In this document: positions 1 through 8,049 of the stretch, piece after piece
Layout of the letters: each line of letters opens with the position of its first letter
Numbering within the stretch: the first letter of the stretch is position 1
NCBI RefSeq assembly: GCF_004217175.1
Contig: NZ_SHKI01000009.1
Span: 1 to 64,000, forward strand
Length of the DNA stretch: 64,000 nt
Source of the DNA: Leucobacter luti
GTDB taxonomy: Bacteria > Actinomycetota > Actinomycetes > Actinomycetales > Microbacteriaceae
Direction: 5' to 3'
The notes under the pieces: model-generated
Database searches by the model: none
What the model saw: the letters and a program-made list of their open reading frames with translations, nothing else
Told to the model about the DNA's origin: nothing
Made by a program: the position numbers and the translations under genes

Positions 1-194
1 ATTACGCAGAAACCAGCCCAACAGCAAGCCCAACCAGAATCTCGGGCGCGTCCCCGCATAAAACCGCCAATGTTGCCGCAGCGACCCCCGACCACCAACT
101 CTGGGCGGCGGCGTCACACCGAAGCAAAACCCGCCAAACATCCCTCACGCCCCCACATCCCGGGCGCGGCGAACCCACACGGCGCCTCGTTCAC

Positions 195-860
195 TCAGAC
201 CCGGGCGACCGCTCGCACCGGCGCCCCGTCGCCGCCCGCCACCGCGATCGGCAAGAGCGACAGTTCCGGCTCCCGGTCCAGGCGGTGCAGGCCGCGCAGG
301 TTCTCAACGATCGCCCCGCCGCCGCCCAACCAGAACCGGTGCACCGGCAGCACGGATCCCTCCCCCGGCGCTCCCGCCGCGCGCGGTTCGAGGAGCTCGG
401 TCGGATCCGGGCTCAGCGTGTCAACCCCCAGCACCCTGGCGCCGCGCTGCCACAGCACCTTGGCAAGCCCCGAGCAGAGGAAGGGGTGCCGCAGCATCGC
501 GGGTTGTCCGTAGTGCCGATCCCACCCGGTCTCGACACAGACGATCGTGGGGAGCACCGGCGGGATCTCGCCCTCGATGGCAGCGGCGTCAATCCGCGTC
601 GCCGGCCCAGCACCGAGCGCGCGCAGGATCACCGCTGGCCCCACCAGCCAGTCAAGCGGAACCTGATCCACCGTGCGGCCGCCGGGAATCACGTGCGCTG
701 GCGCGTCAAGATGAGTGCCGGTGTGGGATCCGAGCGCGAGCTCGGCGACTGCTACCCCGTCGCGGGCGATGGTGAGTGCGGGCCGCGCCGACACAGCCGG
801 ATCCCCCGGGTACACGGGCATGCCGTCGTGGATCGGCTGGCTCAGATCAATGAGGCTCAT
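195..860 (-). CDS. Cyclase-family metal hydrolase (kynurenine formamidase-like)
   Basis: A 221-aa protein of the cyclase family (Pfam PF04199), which includes arylformamidases (KynB) and other metal-dependent amide or lactone hydrolases. The signature HTGTHLDAPAH lies near residues 46-56 and carries the metal-binding His and Asp residues; the N-terminus (IDLSQPIHDGMPVYPGD) is typical of the family. The ATG at 860 is preceded by a G-rich stretch. It lies downstream of the agmatinase gene on the same strand, but a strong hairpin at 904-944 separates them. No other kynurenine genes are nearby, so the substrate is open. Confidence 0.85.
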   Translation of the reverse strand: MSLIDLSQPIHDGMPVYPGDPAVSARPALTIARDGVAVAELALGSHTGTHLDAPAHVIPGGRTVDQVPLDWLVGPAVILRALGAGPATRIDAAAIEGEIPPVLPTIVCVETGWDRHYGQPAMLRHPFLCSGLAKVLWQRGARVLGVDTLSPDPTELLEPRAAGAPGEGSVLPVHRFWLGGGGAIVENLRGLHRLDREPELSLLPIAVAGGDGAPVRAVARV

Positions 861-903
861 TCCCCCACGCTATTGCGCGGGGCGCCCGCCGGCCAGAACC
901 ACA

Positions 904-944
904 AGTGGGGGCGTGCCCGGGTCTCCCCCGGACACGCCCCCACT
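904..944 (-). terminator. Hairpin terminator downstream of the agmatinase gene
   Basis: An inverted repeat with 12-bp perfect arms (904-915 and 933-944) lies about 30 bp past the agmatinase stop codon. There is no long T-run, as is common in high-GC actinobacteria. It probably insulates the agmatinase gene from the cyclase-family gene. Confidence 0.6.
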
Positions 945-973
945 CGGGTGCGGCGTCGCGCGCTAGTCGTGCG

Positions 974-1921
974 TTAGCCGCGCGCGGCCATTGCGCTCAC
1001 GAGCTCGTACACAACGTGGCTCGCGGCGACCGCCGTGATCTGCGCGTGGTCGTACGCGGGTGCGACCTCGACCACGTCGGCGCCGACGATCTGCAGATCC
1101 GCGAGCCCGCGGATCAGACGGAGCATCTCACGGCTCGTGAGCCCGCCGGCCTCGGGCGTGCCGGTGCCCGGGGCGTGCGCCGGGTCGAGTACGTCGATGT
1201 CGATGGAGATGTAGAGCGGCTTGTCGCCCACGCGCGCGCGGATCTTCTCGAGCGCCGCGGGGATCCCGTGCTCCTCGATGAACTCGCTCGTCACGATCTG
1301 GAAGCCGAGCATCGCGTCGTCCTCAAGGTCCTGCTTGCCGTAGAGCGGGCCGCGGGTGCCGCCGTGCATGCTGGCGGTGAGGTCGATGAGCCCCTCCTCC
1401 GAGGCGCGGCGGAACGGAGTGCCGTGCGTGGTGGGCGCGCCGAAGTAGGTGTCCCACGTGTCGAGGTGCGCGTCGAAGTGCAGCACCGCGACCGGGCCGT
1501 GCTTCTTGTTGATGGCGCGCAGCAGCGGCAGCGCGATCGTGTGGTCGCCGCCGACCGTCACGATCTTGTCCACCTTCTCCCCGAGCTCGGTTGCTGCGGC
1601 CTCCACCTGCGCGACGGCCTCGTCGAGGTTGAAGGGGTTCGCCACGATATCGCCGGCGTCGACGACCTGCTTCACATTGAACGGGGAGACGTCTTGCGCC
1701 GGGTTGTAGGGGCGCAGGAGGCGCGATGCCTCACGAACGTGCGAGGGGCCGAAGCGCGCGCCCGGGCGGAAGCTCACGCCGGTGTCGAACGGAACGCCCA
1801 CGACGGCGATGTCGGCCGAGGGGACGTCCTCGATGCGCGGGAGCTTGGCGAACGTCGCGATTCCCGCGTAGCGCGGGGTGAGGCTGGCGTCGACCGGCCC
1901 CTGGGGAGTGTGATCTGTCAC
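974..1921 (-). CDS. speB: Agmatinase / ureohydrolase family protein
   Basis: A 315-aa member of the arginase/agmatinase/formiminoglutamase family, which cleaves a guanidino group with a binuclear Mn centre. Motifs visible are GGDHT (124-128), HFDAHLD (148-154) and DIDVLDP (241-247), which together supply the metal ligands. Length and motif spacing fit agmatinase (agmatine to putrescine plus urea) better than arginase, but guanidinobutyrase or guanidinopropionase cannot be excluded. The start is a GTG at 1921 with GAAAGG upstream. It is divergent from an XRE-cupin regulator at 2072 and probably controlled by it. An Orn/Lys/Arg-type decarboxylase at 51701 could supply agmatine if it acts on arginine. 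Confidence 0.85.
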   Translation of the reverse strand: MTDHTPQGPVDASLTPRYAGIATFAKLPRIEDVPSADIAVVGVPFDTGVSFRPGARFGPSHVREASRLLRPYNPAQDVSPFNVKQVVDAGDIVANPFNLDEAVAQVEAAATELGEKVDKIVTVGGDHTIALPLLRAINKKHGPVAVLHFDAHLDTWDTYFGAPTTHGTPFRRASEEGLIDLTASMHGGTRGPLYGKQDLEDDAMLGFQIVTSEFIEEHGIPAALEKIRARVGDKPLYISIDIDVLDPAHAPGTGTPEAGGLTSREMLRLIRGLADLQIVGADVVEVAPAYDHAQITAVAASHVVYELVSAMAARG

Positions 1922-1985
1922 GGTTCCACGTACCTTTCGGATTCGCTCACAGCAAGTTGCCTGTGAGTAAACTTGTGAGTTCTAG

Positions 1986-2000
1986 AAGTGAACTTCACTT
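1986..2000. promoter_or_regulatory. Palindromic operator in the agmatinase/XRE divergent promoter
   Basis: AAGTGAA-C-TTCACTT, with 7-bp perfect arms, sits in a short AT-rich patch between the divergent agmatinase and XRE-cupin genes and is followed by CACTATAGG, a plausible -10 (TATAGG) for the regulator. The upstream half of the patch also has repeated TGTGAGT words. It is likely the binding site of the XRE regulator; this is inferred from position and symmetry. Confidence 0.5.
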
Positions 2001-2071
2001 CACTATAGGCTGGACCGCGCGGTCTGGTCAACGCGGTTCCCGCGGCGGGCCGCACCAGAGAAAGGCACACA

Positions 2072-2653
2072 GTGCGAGCGATCCACCTCAGCGCCGGCGA
2101 CGATCCAGTGCGGATCGGAGCGAAGCTCCGCGCCTCACGCGCGGCCCAGGGCCTCACGCTCGAGCAGCTCGCGCAGGCATCGGGCCTCACGAAGGGCTTC
2201 CTCAGCCGCATCGAGCGCGACGACACCATGCCGAGCGTGCCCACCCTCGTGCAGATCTGCCATGCGCTGTCGCTGCCGGTCGGTGCGCTCTTCGAGGAGC
2301 CCGACGTGCAGCACATCGCCCTCGCTGACGCGCCACGCATCAACATGGGCGGCCTCGGCACCGACGAGCGGCTGGTCACGCCCCGCGCCGAGGAGCGCGT
2401 GCAGCTGCTCCGCTCGACGGTTGAGCCGCACGGCTCGGGCGGCGACGAGCTCTACACCGTGAGCTGCACGGTTGAATCGTTGCACCTTATCTCCGGGGAG
2501 GTCACGGTGCGCTTCGCGGATCGCGAGACCCAGCTCGCCGCCGGCGACACGCTCACGTTCCCCGGGCTCACGCCGCACACCTGGCGCGCGGGCGCGGCGG
2601 GCGCCGAGCTCGTGTGGGTGCTGGTGCCCGCCGCGTGGAGCGGATCGAGCTAG
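2072..2653 (+). CDS. XRE-family regulator with C-terminal cupin domain
   Basis: A 193-aa transcription factor. The N-terminal helix-turn-helix (about residues 12-70) contains LRASRAAQGLTLEQLAQASG and LTKGFLSRIERD, the standard XRE pattern. The C-terminal half (about 110-185) is a small cupin barrel with LISGEVTVRF and AGDTLTFPGLTPHTW, expected to sense a small ligand. The GTG start is preceded by GAGAAAGG. This HTH-cupin architecture is found in PuuR-like regulators of polyamine and amino acid metabolism. Divergent orientation from the agmatinase gene and the palindrome between them suggest it controls that gene and itself. The ligand is not known. Confidence 0.88.
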   Translation: MRAIHLSAGDDPVRIGAKLRASRAAQGLTLEQLAQASGLTKGFLSRIERDDTMPSVPTLVQICHALSLPVGALFEEPDVQHIALADAPRINMGGLGTDERLVTPRAEERVQLLRSTVEPHGSGGDELYTVSCTVESLHLISGEVTVRFADRETQLAAGDTLTFPGLTPHTWRAGAAGAELVWVLVPAAWSGSS

Positions 2654-3187
2654 CCGGGCCTTCGGCTGCTGCGCGGCGGGCCTCCGCGCCGGCCTCTCCC
2701 TGGCGGGTGGGGCGGTGCCGCCGGTGCGGGTGTGGGCGGGTGTGGGTGCAGGCCGCGGCCGCTGGTCCGTGCACGAGTGGAGGATCCGCGCACGAGCGGA
2801 GGATCCGCGCACGAGCGTGCGGCTCCACTGCCGGCGCGAAGCCGCACACTCGCAACCAAGCCGCACACTCGCGGAATAGCGGGGTCCGGCCCCAGCGCCA
2901 AGCCGCACACTCACGGAATAGCAGCGCGCACTCCGCGCTCGCGGCCGCTGGCCCGCGCACGAGTGGAGGATCCGCGCACGAGCGTGCGGCCCCACTGCCG
3001 GCGCAAAGCCGCACACTCGCAACCAAGCCGCACACTCGCGGATTGGCCGGGTCCGGCCTCAGCACGAAGCCGCACGCTCGTGGAATGGCGGGGTCCGGCC
3101 TCAGCGCGAAGCCGCACGCTCGCGGGGACAGCCGCGCCAGGCCCGGCCAGGCGGCCGAGCCGGCCCGCCCGGCCCGGCCCGGGGCGA
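2654..3187. repeat. Intergenic array of AAGCCGCAC(A/G)CTCG repeats
   Basis: This 534-bp stretch has no credible gene. The word AAGCCGCAC(A/G)CTC occurs at about 2839, 2858, 2900, 3006, 3025, 3067 and 3109, giving spacings of 19, 42, 106, 19, 42 and 42 bp, so there is a 42-bp unit and a larger duplicated block (about 2750-2920 and 2935-3125). The reverse-oriented word CGAGCGTGCGGC occurs near 2814 and 2982, upstream of each block, so each block can fold back on itself. Flanking GGATCCGCGCACGAG words also repeat. The segment lies between two convergent genes. Function is unknown. Confidence 0.75.
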
Positions 3188-4309
3188 CTAGGCGGCGTCC
3201 TCGAACACGATCACGGTGCGCGTGCGCTCCCCGCGCCGCATCGCGTCGAACGCCTCGTTCACCTCGTCGAGACTCACGCGGGTGCTGATGAGCTCGTCGA
3301 GCGGCAGCTCGCCGGCGAGGTAGGCGGCGGCCACCCTGGGGAAGTCGCGCGCGGGCACGAGCCCGCCGTAGTTCGATCCGATCAGGGTCTTTCCGTCGTA
3401 GGCAAGCTGCAGCCCGTCGATCCGGAGCTCCTGCCCCTCGGGCGGCAGGCCCACGAACACCGCGCGGCCGCCCGGCCGGATGAGCCCGGGCAGCTGCTCC
3501 ATGGTGGCCACCCGCCCGATCGCCTCGAACGCCGCGTCCGCGCCGCCGCCGGTCAGCTCGGCCACGCGCTCGGCGAGGTCGTCGCCCCCGATGAGGCCGT
3601 GCGTCGCGCCGGCTCGCTTGGCCTCGGCGAGCTTCGCCTCCGACACGTCGACGGCAATGATTGGAGTGGCTCCCGCGAGGCGCAGCGCGGAAATGATCGA
3701 CATGCCGACGCCGCCGGCGCCCACCACCACGGCCGATTCGCCGGCCACCACGCGCGCGTTGTTCACCACGGCGCCGTAGCCAGTGCCGACCGAGCAGCCA
3801 ATGAGGCTGGCCACGTCAAAGGGCACGCGCGGATCCACCCGGATCGCCGCGAAGTCTGGCACCACGATCCGCTCGCTCATCGCCCCGACCGCGAGGTACG
3901 GCCAGGCTTCGGCACCGGCAGCGTCGTGCCACCGGGTGGTGCCGTCCGGCAGCAGGGAGTCGTTCGAGAGCACGCGGGTGCAGGCCCACGGCTTGCCGCC
4001 CGTGCACTCGGCGCAGCGCTGGCACGCCTGGTGCCAGGCGACAATCACGTGATCGCCCACCGCGAGCTCGCGCACGCCGGCGCCCACGGCCTCGACCACG
4101 CCGGCGGCCTCGTGCCCCATCACGGCGGGCAGGGGCACGTGCCACTCACCATCGATCACGTGCCGGTCTGAGCCGCACACCCCGGCGGCGCGCACGCGCA
4201 CCATGACCTCGCCGTGGGCGGGGGCGTCGAGCTGCAGCCGCTCGATCGCGAGTCGGTCACCGTTGTCGCCATGGTAGACCGCTGCCCGCACCTCGATGGA
4301 TCCTGTCAT
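3188..4309 (-). CDS. Zinc-dependent alcohol dehydrogenase (MDR family)
   Basis: A 373-aa medium-chain dehydrogenase/reductase. Catalytic zinc ligands are visible at Cys45 (AGVCGSD) and His66-Glu67 (MGHEAAG), the structural-zinc cysteines at 96, 99, 102 and 110, and a Rossmann motif GAGGVGMS near 199. Such enzymes oxidise alcohols with NAD(P)+. The ATG at 4309 is chosen because GGAAGGAAA lies just upstream; the reading frame stays open further upstream but only as antisense-type composition inside the permease gene. It starts 2 bp after the permease stop, so it is the last gene of the small protein - permease - dehydrogenase operon. The substrate is unknown and may be what the permease imports or a breakdown product. 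Confidence 0.9.
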   Translation of the reverse strand: MTGSIEVRAAVYHGDNGDRLAIERLQLDAPAHGEVMVRVRAAGVCGSDRHVIDGEWHVPLPAVMGHEAAGVVEAVGAGVRELAVGDHVIVAWHQACQRCAECTGGKPWACTRVLSNDSLLPDGTTRWHDAAGAEAWPYLAVGAMSERIVVPDFAAIRVDPRVPFDVASLIGCSVGTGYGAVVNNARVVAGESAVVVGAGGVGMSIISALRLAGATPIIAVDVSEAKLAEAKRAGATHGLIGGDDLAERVAELTGGGADAAFEAIGRVATMEQLPGLIRPGGRAVFVGLPPEGQELRIDGLQLAYDGKTLIGSNYGGLVPARDFPRVAAAYLAGELPLDELISTRVSLDEVNEAFDAMRRGERTRTVIVFEDAA

Positions 4310-4311
4310 GC

Positions 4312-5778
4312 TTATTTCCTTCCGGCGGCCGCGAAGAGATCTGGTTCGCCGTACGCGCCGCGGCCGCGGCGCACGTAGAGCAGGTGGCTCAGGATCACGT
4401 GTGAGACCATCGCGATCAGCACCGCCGGCACGGTCGCCGTGCCGAAGCTGAAGAGGGCCTGCGTGTCGAGGGTGATCGGGTTGTACACCCAGAGGTAGAA
4501 GACCGACGCGATCGCCACGGAGGCGAGGGCCGCGATGTTGACGCCGCCGGTGAAGCGCAGCGGGTCGTCCGGCCCGCTCGCGTACAGCGCGCGCAGCGGC
4601 ACAACCTGCCGGCGCAGGATGAAGTAGTCGGCGATGATGACGCCGCAGAGCGCCGCGATAAATGCGCCGCTGATCACCACGAACGTCATGAACTGCTCGT
4701 ACATGAAGCCGGGGAAGAAGCTCAGGATCGCGGGGAGCGCGAGGAACGCCGCCGCGAGCGCCGGCCACCGCAGTTTTGCGAGCGCCTTGCCACTCGACTG
4801 CTTCACCGCGAGTACCGTCGAGTAGGCGATCGAGGCCATGCTCGTCACGTTCGCGAATCCGACAAAGAGGAGCGTGAGCACGCCGAGGATCGGGCCGCCC
4901 AGCGGCACCATCCAGGAGGTCGGATCCGCCTGGCCGAACAGCAGGCCGGCGGCCATGCCGACGAGCTGCGCGACGACCGTGCCGACGAGGATCCCGGCGT
5001 ACGCCGGCCAGACCGCGGCGCGCGGCCCCCGGGTGAGACGCGAGAGCGTGCCCATGACGGGCCACCAGGAGAGGCCGGCGCCAAGGTTGAACTCGACGGC
5101 CATCATGAAGTTGAGCTGCTCGTCCGGGAACGGCGCGATGGGCTCCGCGGCGAGGAGCTCGCCCCACGAATAGTTCGACATGAGCAGCACCATCATGAGC
5201 GCGACCACCACGAGCAGGCCGGGCGCGACGAAGCGGTTGAGCTTGCTGATGGTCACGGGCCCGCGCGACAGGATGATCCAGCCGACGAAGATCGCGACGA
5301 GCGCGAAGACGGTGACGAGCGGCCCGAACTGCTCAAACTCTGTGCCAAACGCCTGGTTTGAGATCTCGCTGAACGCGCGCCCAAACATCACGCCGAGCAG
5401 CGAGGTCCACCCCATCTCGGTGAGGAGCACCACGACGAAGACGACGATCCCGACGCCGACGATCCCGAACACCGACTTCAGCGCGCGGTACTGCTCGACC
5501 CCGAGCCGCTGGCTCAGCACCACACTGCCGAGCACCATGATCGCGAGGCCGATGCTGTTGCCGATCAGCATCGCGGCGATGCCGTCGGTGAACCCGACGA
5601 GCAGCACCGTGGAGCCGCCGGTGAGGAACGCCCAGGTGGCGATCGCGAGGCTAAGCGTGACCCAGCTAAAGTCGCCAGCGCTCCAGCTGCGCTCCTGCTT
5701 CAGGAGGGGAAGCGAACCGTAGGTCGCCTCCTGCGCCACCTCGGCGTCGACCGCAGCGCGGCCGGTGCCCCGGCTCAC
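4312..5778 (-). CDS. NCS1-type nucleobase/cytosine permease
   Basis: A 488-aa integral membrane protein of the nucleobase:cation symporter-1 (purine-cytosine permease) family, with about 12 hydrophobic segments. Family features are the N-terminal SAGDFSWVTLSLAIATWAF region, GIAAMLIGNSIGLAIM in the first helices, and the later SWWPVMGTLSRLTRG stretch. Known members import cytosine, allantoin, hydantoins, thiamine precursors or uracil with H+ or Na+. The GTG start overlaps the TGA stop of the 57-aa gene upstream (GTGA), which implies translational coupling. The alcohol dehydrogenase gene follows 2 bp downstream. The substrate cannot be read from sequence. Confidence 0.88.
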   Translation of the reverse strand: MSRGTGRAAVDAEVAQEATYGSLPLLKQERSWSAGDFSWVTLSLAIATWAFLTGGSTVLLVGFTDGIAAMLIGNSIGLAIMVLGSVVLSQRLGVEQYRALKSVFGIVGVGIVVFVVVLLTEMGWTSLLGVMFGRAFSEISNQAFGTEFEQFGPLVTVFALVAIFVGWIILSRGPVTISKLNRFVAPGLLVVVALMMVLLMSNYSWGELLAAEPIAPFPDEQLNFMMAVEFNLGAGLSWWPVMGTLSRLTRGPRAAVWPAYAGILVGTVVAQLVGMAAGLLFGQADPTSWMVPLGGPILGVLTLLFVGFANVTSMASIAYSTVLAVKQSSGKALAKLRWPALAAAFLALPAILSFFPGFMYEQFMTFVVISGAFIAALCGVIIADYFILRRQVVPLRALYASGPDDPLRFTGGVNIAALASVAIASVFYLWVYNPITLDTQALFSFGTATVPAVLIAMVSHVILSHLLYVRRGRGAYGEPDLFAAAGRK

Positions 5779-5948
5779 AGCGCGACCCCGATCACGATCG
5801 CGAGGCCCACGATCACGGCGGCGACGCCGAGAAAGATCGTCAGGCTGCGGCCGCTGAGTGCGGCGTGCACCGGGTCGTCGAGCTCCTCGGTCTCAATGAT
5901 GGCGAGGCGCCGTTCAAGTTCTTGTTCGAGCAGTGTTCCTTCAGACAT
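5775..5948 (-). CDS. Small single-pass membrane protein coupled to the NCS1 permease
   Basis: A 57-aa protein with an acidic, charged N-terminal half (about residues 1-30) and one C-terminal membrane helix (about 36-56, LTIFLGVAAVIVGLAIVIG). The ATG at 5948 has a perfect AGGAGG upstream, better than the longer alternative in the same frame starting at 6041. Its TGA overlaps the permease GTG, so the two are probably made in a fixed ratio. Topology predicts N-in with a short C-terminal end. It may be an accessory or stabilising subunit of the transporter; I do not recognise a named family. Confidence 0.75.
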   Translation of the reverse strand: MSEGTLLEQELERRLAIIETEELDDPVHAALSGRSLTIFLGVAAVIVGLAIVIGVAL

Positions 5949-6051
5949 CTGGGTCTGACCTCCTTGTGTGTCCCACGTCGCTATGGGGCAATTCCATGAC
6001 AGCCTAGGCACTTGCCGGTCGCGCACCAAACACATGAGCACGCTCAGCGGC

Positions 6052-6131
6052 TCAATTCTGCGCTATTGCACCAAACTGGTGCGAACGTGGAACTTCTCCC
6101 CCGTTTTTGCGGTTACGTGGTGCAGAATTGA
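6052..6131. promoter_or_regulatory. Nested inverted repeats in the divergent permease/Lrp promoter
   Basis: The 213-bp gap between the divergent small-membrane-protein and Lrp-like genes holds a 10-bp perfect inverted repeat, TCAATTCTGC at 6052-6061 and GCAGAATTGA at 6122-6131. Between them lies a second palindrome, GCACCA-AAC-TGGTGC at 6068-6082, and a further half-site GCACCAAAC occurs near 6023. Spaced palindromic sites of this kind suit a multimeric Lrp-type regulator that can loop or wrap DNA. Assignment to the adjacent regulator is inference. Confidence 0.5.
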
Positions 6132-6161
6132 ACCGACGATTCCGAACGCTTGGGAGACAAA

Positions 6162-7115
6162 ATGCCGCAGTCAATCACGGCGGAGGAGCTCCGCTCGCGG
6201 GTGCTCCGAGAACTGCGCGACGACGGGCGCACCAGCTATGCCAGGATCGCCGAGCGGCACGGCACTACCCGGCGGCACGTGACGCAGATCGTGCAGCAGG
6301 AGATCGCCGGGGGCCGCCTCCGGATCACCGCCTCGATCAGCCCCGACCTGCTGGGGCACGAGCGCTTCGCCTACCTGCAGATCGCGGTCGACGGCCCCAT
6401 CACCCCGATCCGCGAGGCGCTCGTGGCAATGCCCGAGACAACCTTCGTGGCCGAGATCAGCGGCAACTACGCGATCGACGCCGAGATCCGGGTCGGCGCC
6501 GATCCGCACCTGCGCGAGGCGGTCGACCGCATCCGCGCGCTCCCGCGCGTGCGGGAGATCCGGCTGCACCTCTACGAGAGCATCGAGATCAACCTGTTCT
6601 CCCCGATCCGCACGGGCGGGGCCGGGCTGGAGATCGACAGCGCGGATCGGGCGATCGTGCAGCACCTGCAGCGCGACGGTCGCGCCTCGTTTCGCGAGCT
6701 CGGGGACGCCGCGGGGGTGTCGCCGAGCGGTGCCCGGCTTCGGCTCAAGCGACTCATGGCGCGCGGCGCCGTGAAGGTGGTGGGGATCCCGGTGCGGGGC
6801 GAGCTCCCGGAAGCCCCCACGCTGGGGGTCGGGATCCAGGTCACCGGGCCGGTCACCGATGCGCTGGCTCGGGTGCGCGAGCTCGACCCGGAGTTTCTTG
6901 CGATCGCCGTGGGCGGCTACGACCTGATCGCCACGCTCTCCGGCGAGAGCAACGACGAGGTGCTCGTGCTCGTGGACCGGCTGCGATCGTTCCCCGAGAT
7001 CGCCCGGATCGAGTCGTGGGCGAACCTGCGGATCGTGAAGGAGCAGTACGGGGAGGGCGATCGGATCATCGCCAGCCCGCCCGACCAGGGTGAGCACCAG
7101 CACCACCGCGGGTAG
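6162..7115 (+). CDS. Double-module Lrp/AsnC family regulator
   Basis: A 317-aa protein with two consecutive Lrp/AsnC modules. An N-terminal winged helix (LRELRDDGRTSYARIAERHG) is followed by a RAM-like ligand domain (to about 145), then a second HTH (IVQHLQRDGRASFRELGDAAG) and a second RAM-like domain with FLAIAVGGYDLIATLSG. Single Lrp proteins are about 150 aa, so this is a fused pair, a form seen in actinobacteria. ATG 6162 is chosen because GGGAGA lies 5-10 nt upstream; an in-frame TTG at 6150 is less likely. It is divergent from the permease operon, so it probably responds to a nucleobase- or amino-acid-like compound and controls uptake. Confidence 0.85.
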   Translation: MPQSITAEELRSRVLRELRDDGRTSYARIAERHGTTRRHVTQIVQQEIAGGRLRITASISPDLLGHERFAYLQIAVDGPITPIREALVAMPETTFVAEISGNYAIDAEIRVGADPHLREAVDRIRALPRVREIRLHLYESIEINLFSPIRTGGAGLEIDSADRAIVQHLQRDGRASFRELGDAAGVSPSGARLRLKRLMARGAVKVVGIPVRGELPEAPTLGVGIQVTGPVTDALARVRELDPEFLAIAVGGYDLIATLSGESNDEVLVLVDRLRSFPEIARIESWANLRIVKEQYGEGDRIIASPPDQGEHQHHRG

Positions 7116-7178
7116 CGGCCCACACGACCGCGGGTAGCGGCCCACACGACCGCGGGCCAGAGTCCCGCGGGCCCGGGG
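7116..7178. repeat. Short direct repeat between convergent genes
   Basis: The words ACCGCGGG and AGCGGCCCACACG repeat with a period of about 22 bp, starting inside the last codons of the Lrp-like gene and ending before the amidase stop. The final ACCGCGGGCC can pair with the following CCCGCGGG and may serve as a terminator for both convergent genes. Confidence 0.45.
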
Positions 7179-7991
7179 TTAGCGGCCCGAGTTCCAGCTC
7201 GCGTAGAGCTCCGGCCGGCGATCGGCGAGGTAGTCCGCCTGGCCCGACCTGATCGGGCCAACCTCGGGCAGCTCGGCGAAGAGCAGCTCGGCCGCCGCAC
7301 CGGCTGCCGCAAGCACGCGCCCCTCGCGGCCCGCCACCGTGCTGAGCCCCGCGAACGAATCGGCCGGATCCGCACCGTCCGCGGCGCTTGCGGGGTGATC
7401 CGCGTACGCAACCACGAGCGCGTTCTCGGCCGCGCGCGCCCGAATCAGCAGTTCGGGAACGTAGCTGGAAGTGCCGTCGATCGCGGTCGGCACGAGCAGC
7501 AGATCGGCGCCCCGGGCCGCGAGCGTGCGCGCCGGCTCGGGGAACTCGATGTCGTAACAGATCTGGAACCCGACCTGGCGGCCGCTCCACTCCGCGACGC
7601 CCGGCGCCGCGGCGCCCGGGGTGAACGCGAGTCGCTCGTCGCTGCCCCACAGGTGCACCTTCTCGTAGCGCAGCACCTCGGTGCCCGCCGCGTCCCACAG
7701 CCCGGCCGCGATCGCGAAGGTACCGTCGGCGCGCGCCAGCGGGAAGCTCGCGGCGACCGCGATCCCGGTGTCGCGGGCGATCCCGGCAACGTCGGCCGGG
7801 ATGCCCGCAACCCGCTCGGGCGTGAGCCACTCGGCGAGCTCGCGAGGCGCGTACCCGCTCACGAAGAGCTCGGGAGTGAGGATCAGCGCGGCGCCCTCGT
7901 CTCGCGCAGTCGCGGCGCTCTCGCGCAGGGTCGCGAGGTTGGCCGCGACGTCGAGCGGGGTGGCGGCGGCCTGCAGCAGCGCGATCCTCAT
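7179..7991 (-). CDS. Carbon-nitrogen hydrolase (nitrilase superfamily amidase)
   Basis: A 270-aa enzyme of the nitrilase superfamily, hydrolysing non-peptide C-N bonds. The catalytic triad is intact: Glu41 (LTPELF), Lys111 (YEKVHLWG) and Cys145 (ICYDIEFPE). Length and the CYDIEFPE elbow resemble aliphatic amidase or omega-amidase-like members, not true nitrilases. The ATG start is unambiguous. It ends convergently with the Lrp-like gene and is upstream of nothing on its strand; tyrS lies behind it. It could act on omega-amides, N-carbamoyl or ureido compounds; the neighbouring nucleobase permease would fit the last but does not prove it. Confidence 0.85.
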   Translation of the reverse strand: MRIALLQAAATPLDVAANLATLRESAATARDEGAALILTPELFVSGYAPRELAEWLTPERVAGIPADVAGIARDTGIAVAASFPLARADGTFAIAAGLWDAAGTEVLRYEKVHLWGSDERLAFTPGAAAPGVAEWSGRQVGFQICYDIEFPEPARTLAARGADLLLVPTAIDGTSSYVPELLIRARAAENALVVAYADHPASAADGADPADSFAGLSTVAGREGRVLAAAGAAAELLFAELPEVGPIRSGQADYLADRRPELYASWNSGR

Positions 7992-8049
7992 GGGTGAAAC
8001 TCCTCGGTGCGTGGGGTGAACCGGTGCGTGGGGTGGGCCGGCGTCCGCG

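Noticed and set aside
1..194. A gene at the left edge of the window
   Set aside because: Open frames here are shadows of the cyclase-family gene or GC-rich spacer without a start signal or recognisable protein.
905..1966. A 353-aa open frame opposite the agmatinase gene
   Set aside because: Antisense to a clear metal enzyme with intact motifs; no homology-like features.
2614..3288. Several open frames through the 42-bp repeat array
   Set aside because: They consist of repeated Arg/Ser/His/Pro words produced by the repeat and have no ribosome site or fold.
4310..5167. An apparent N-terminal extension of the alcohol dehydrogenase through the permease gene
   Set aside because: The upstream segment is an out-of-frame shadow of the permease; a good ribosome site precedes ATG 4309.
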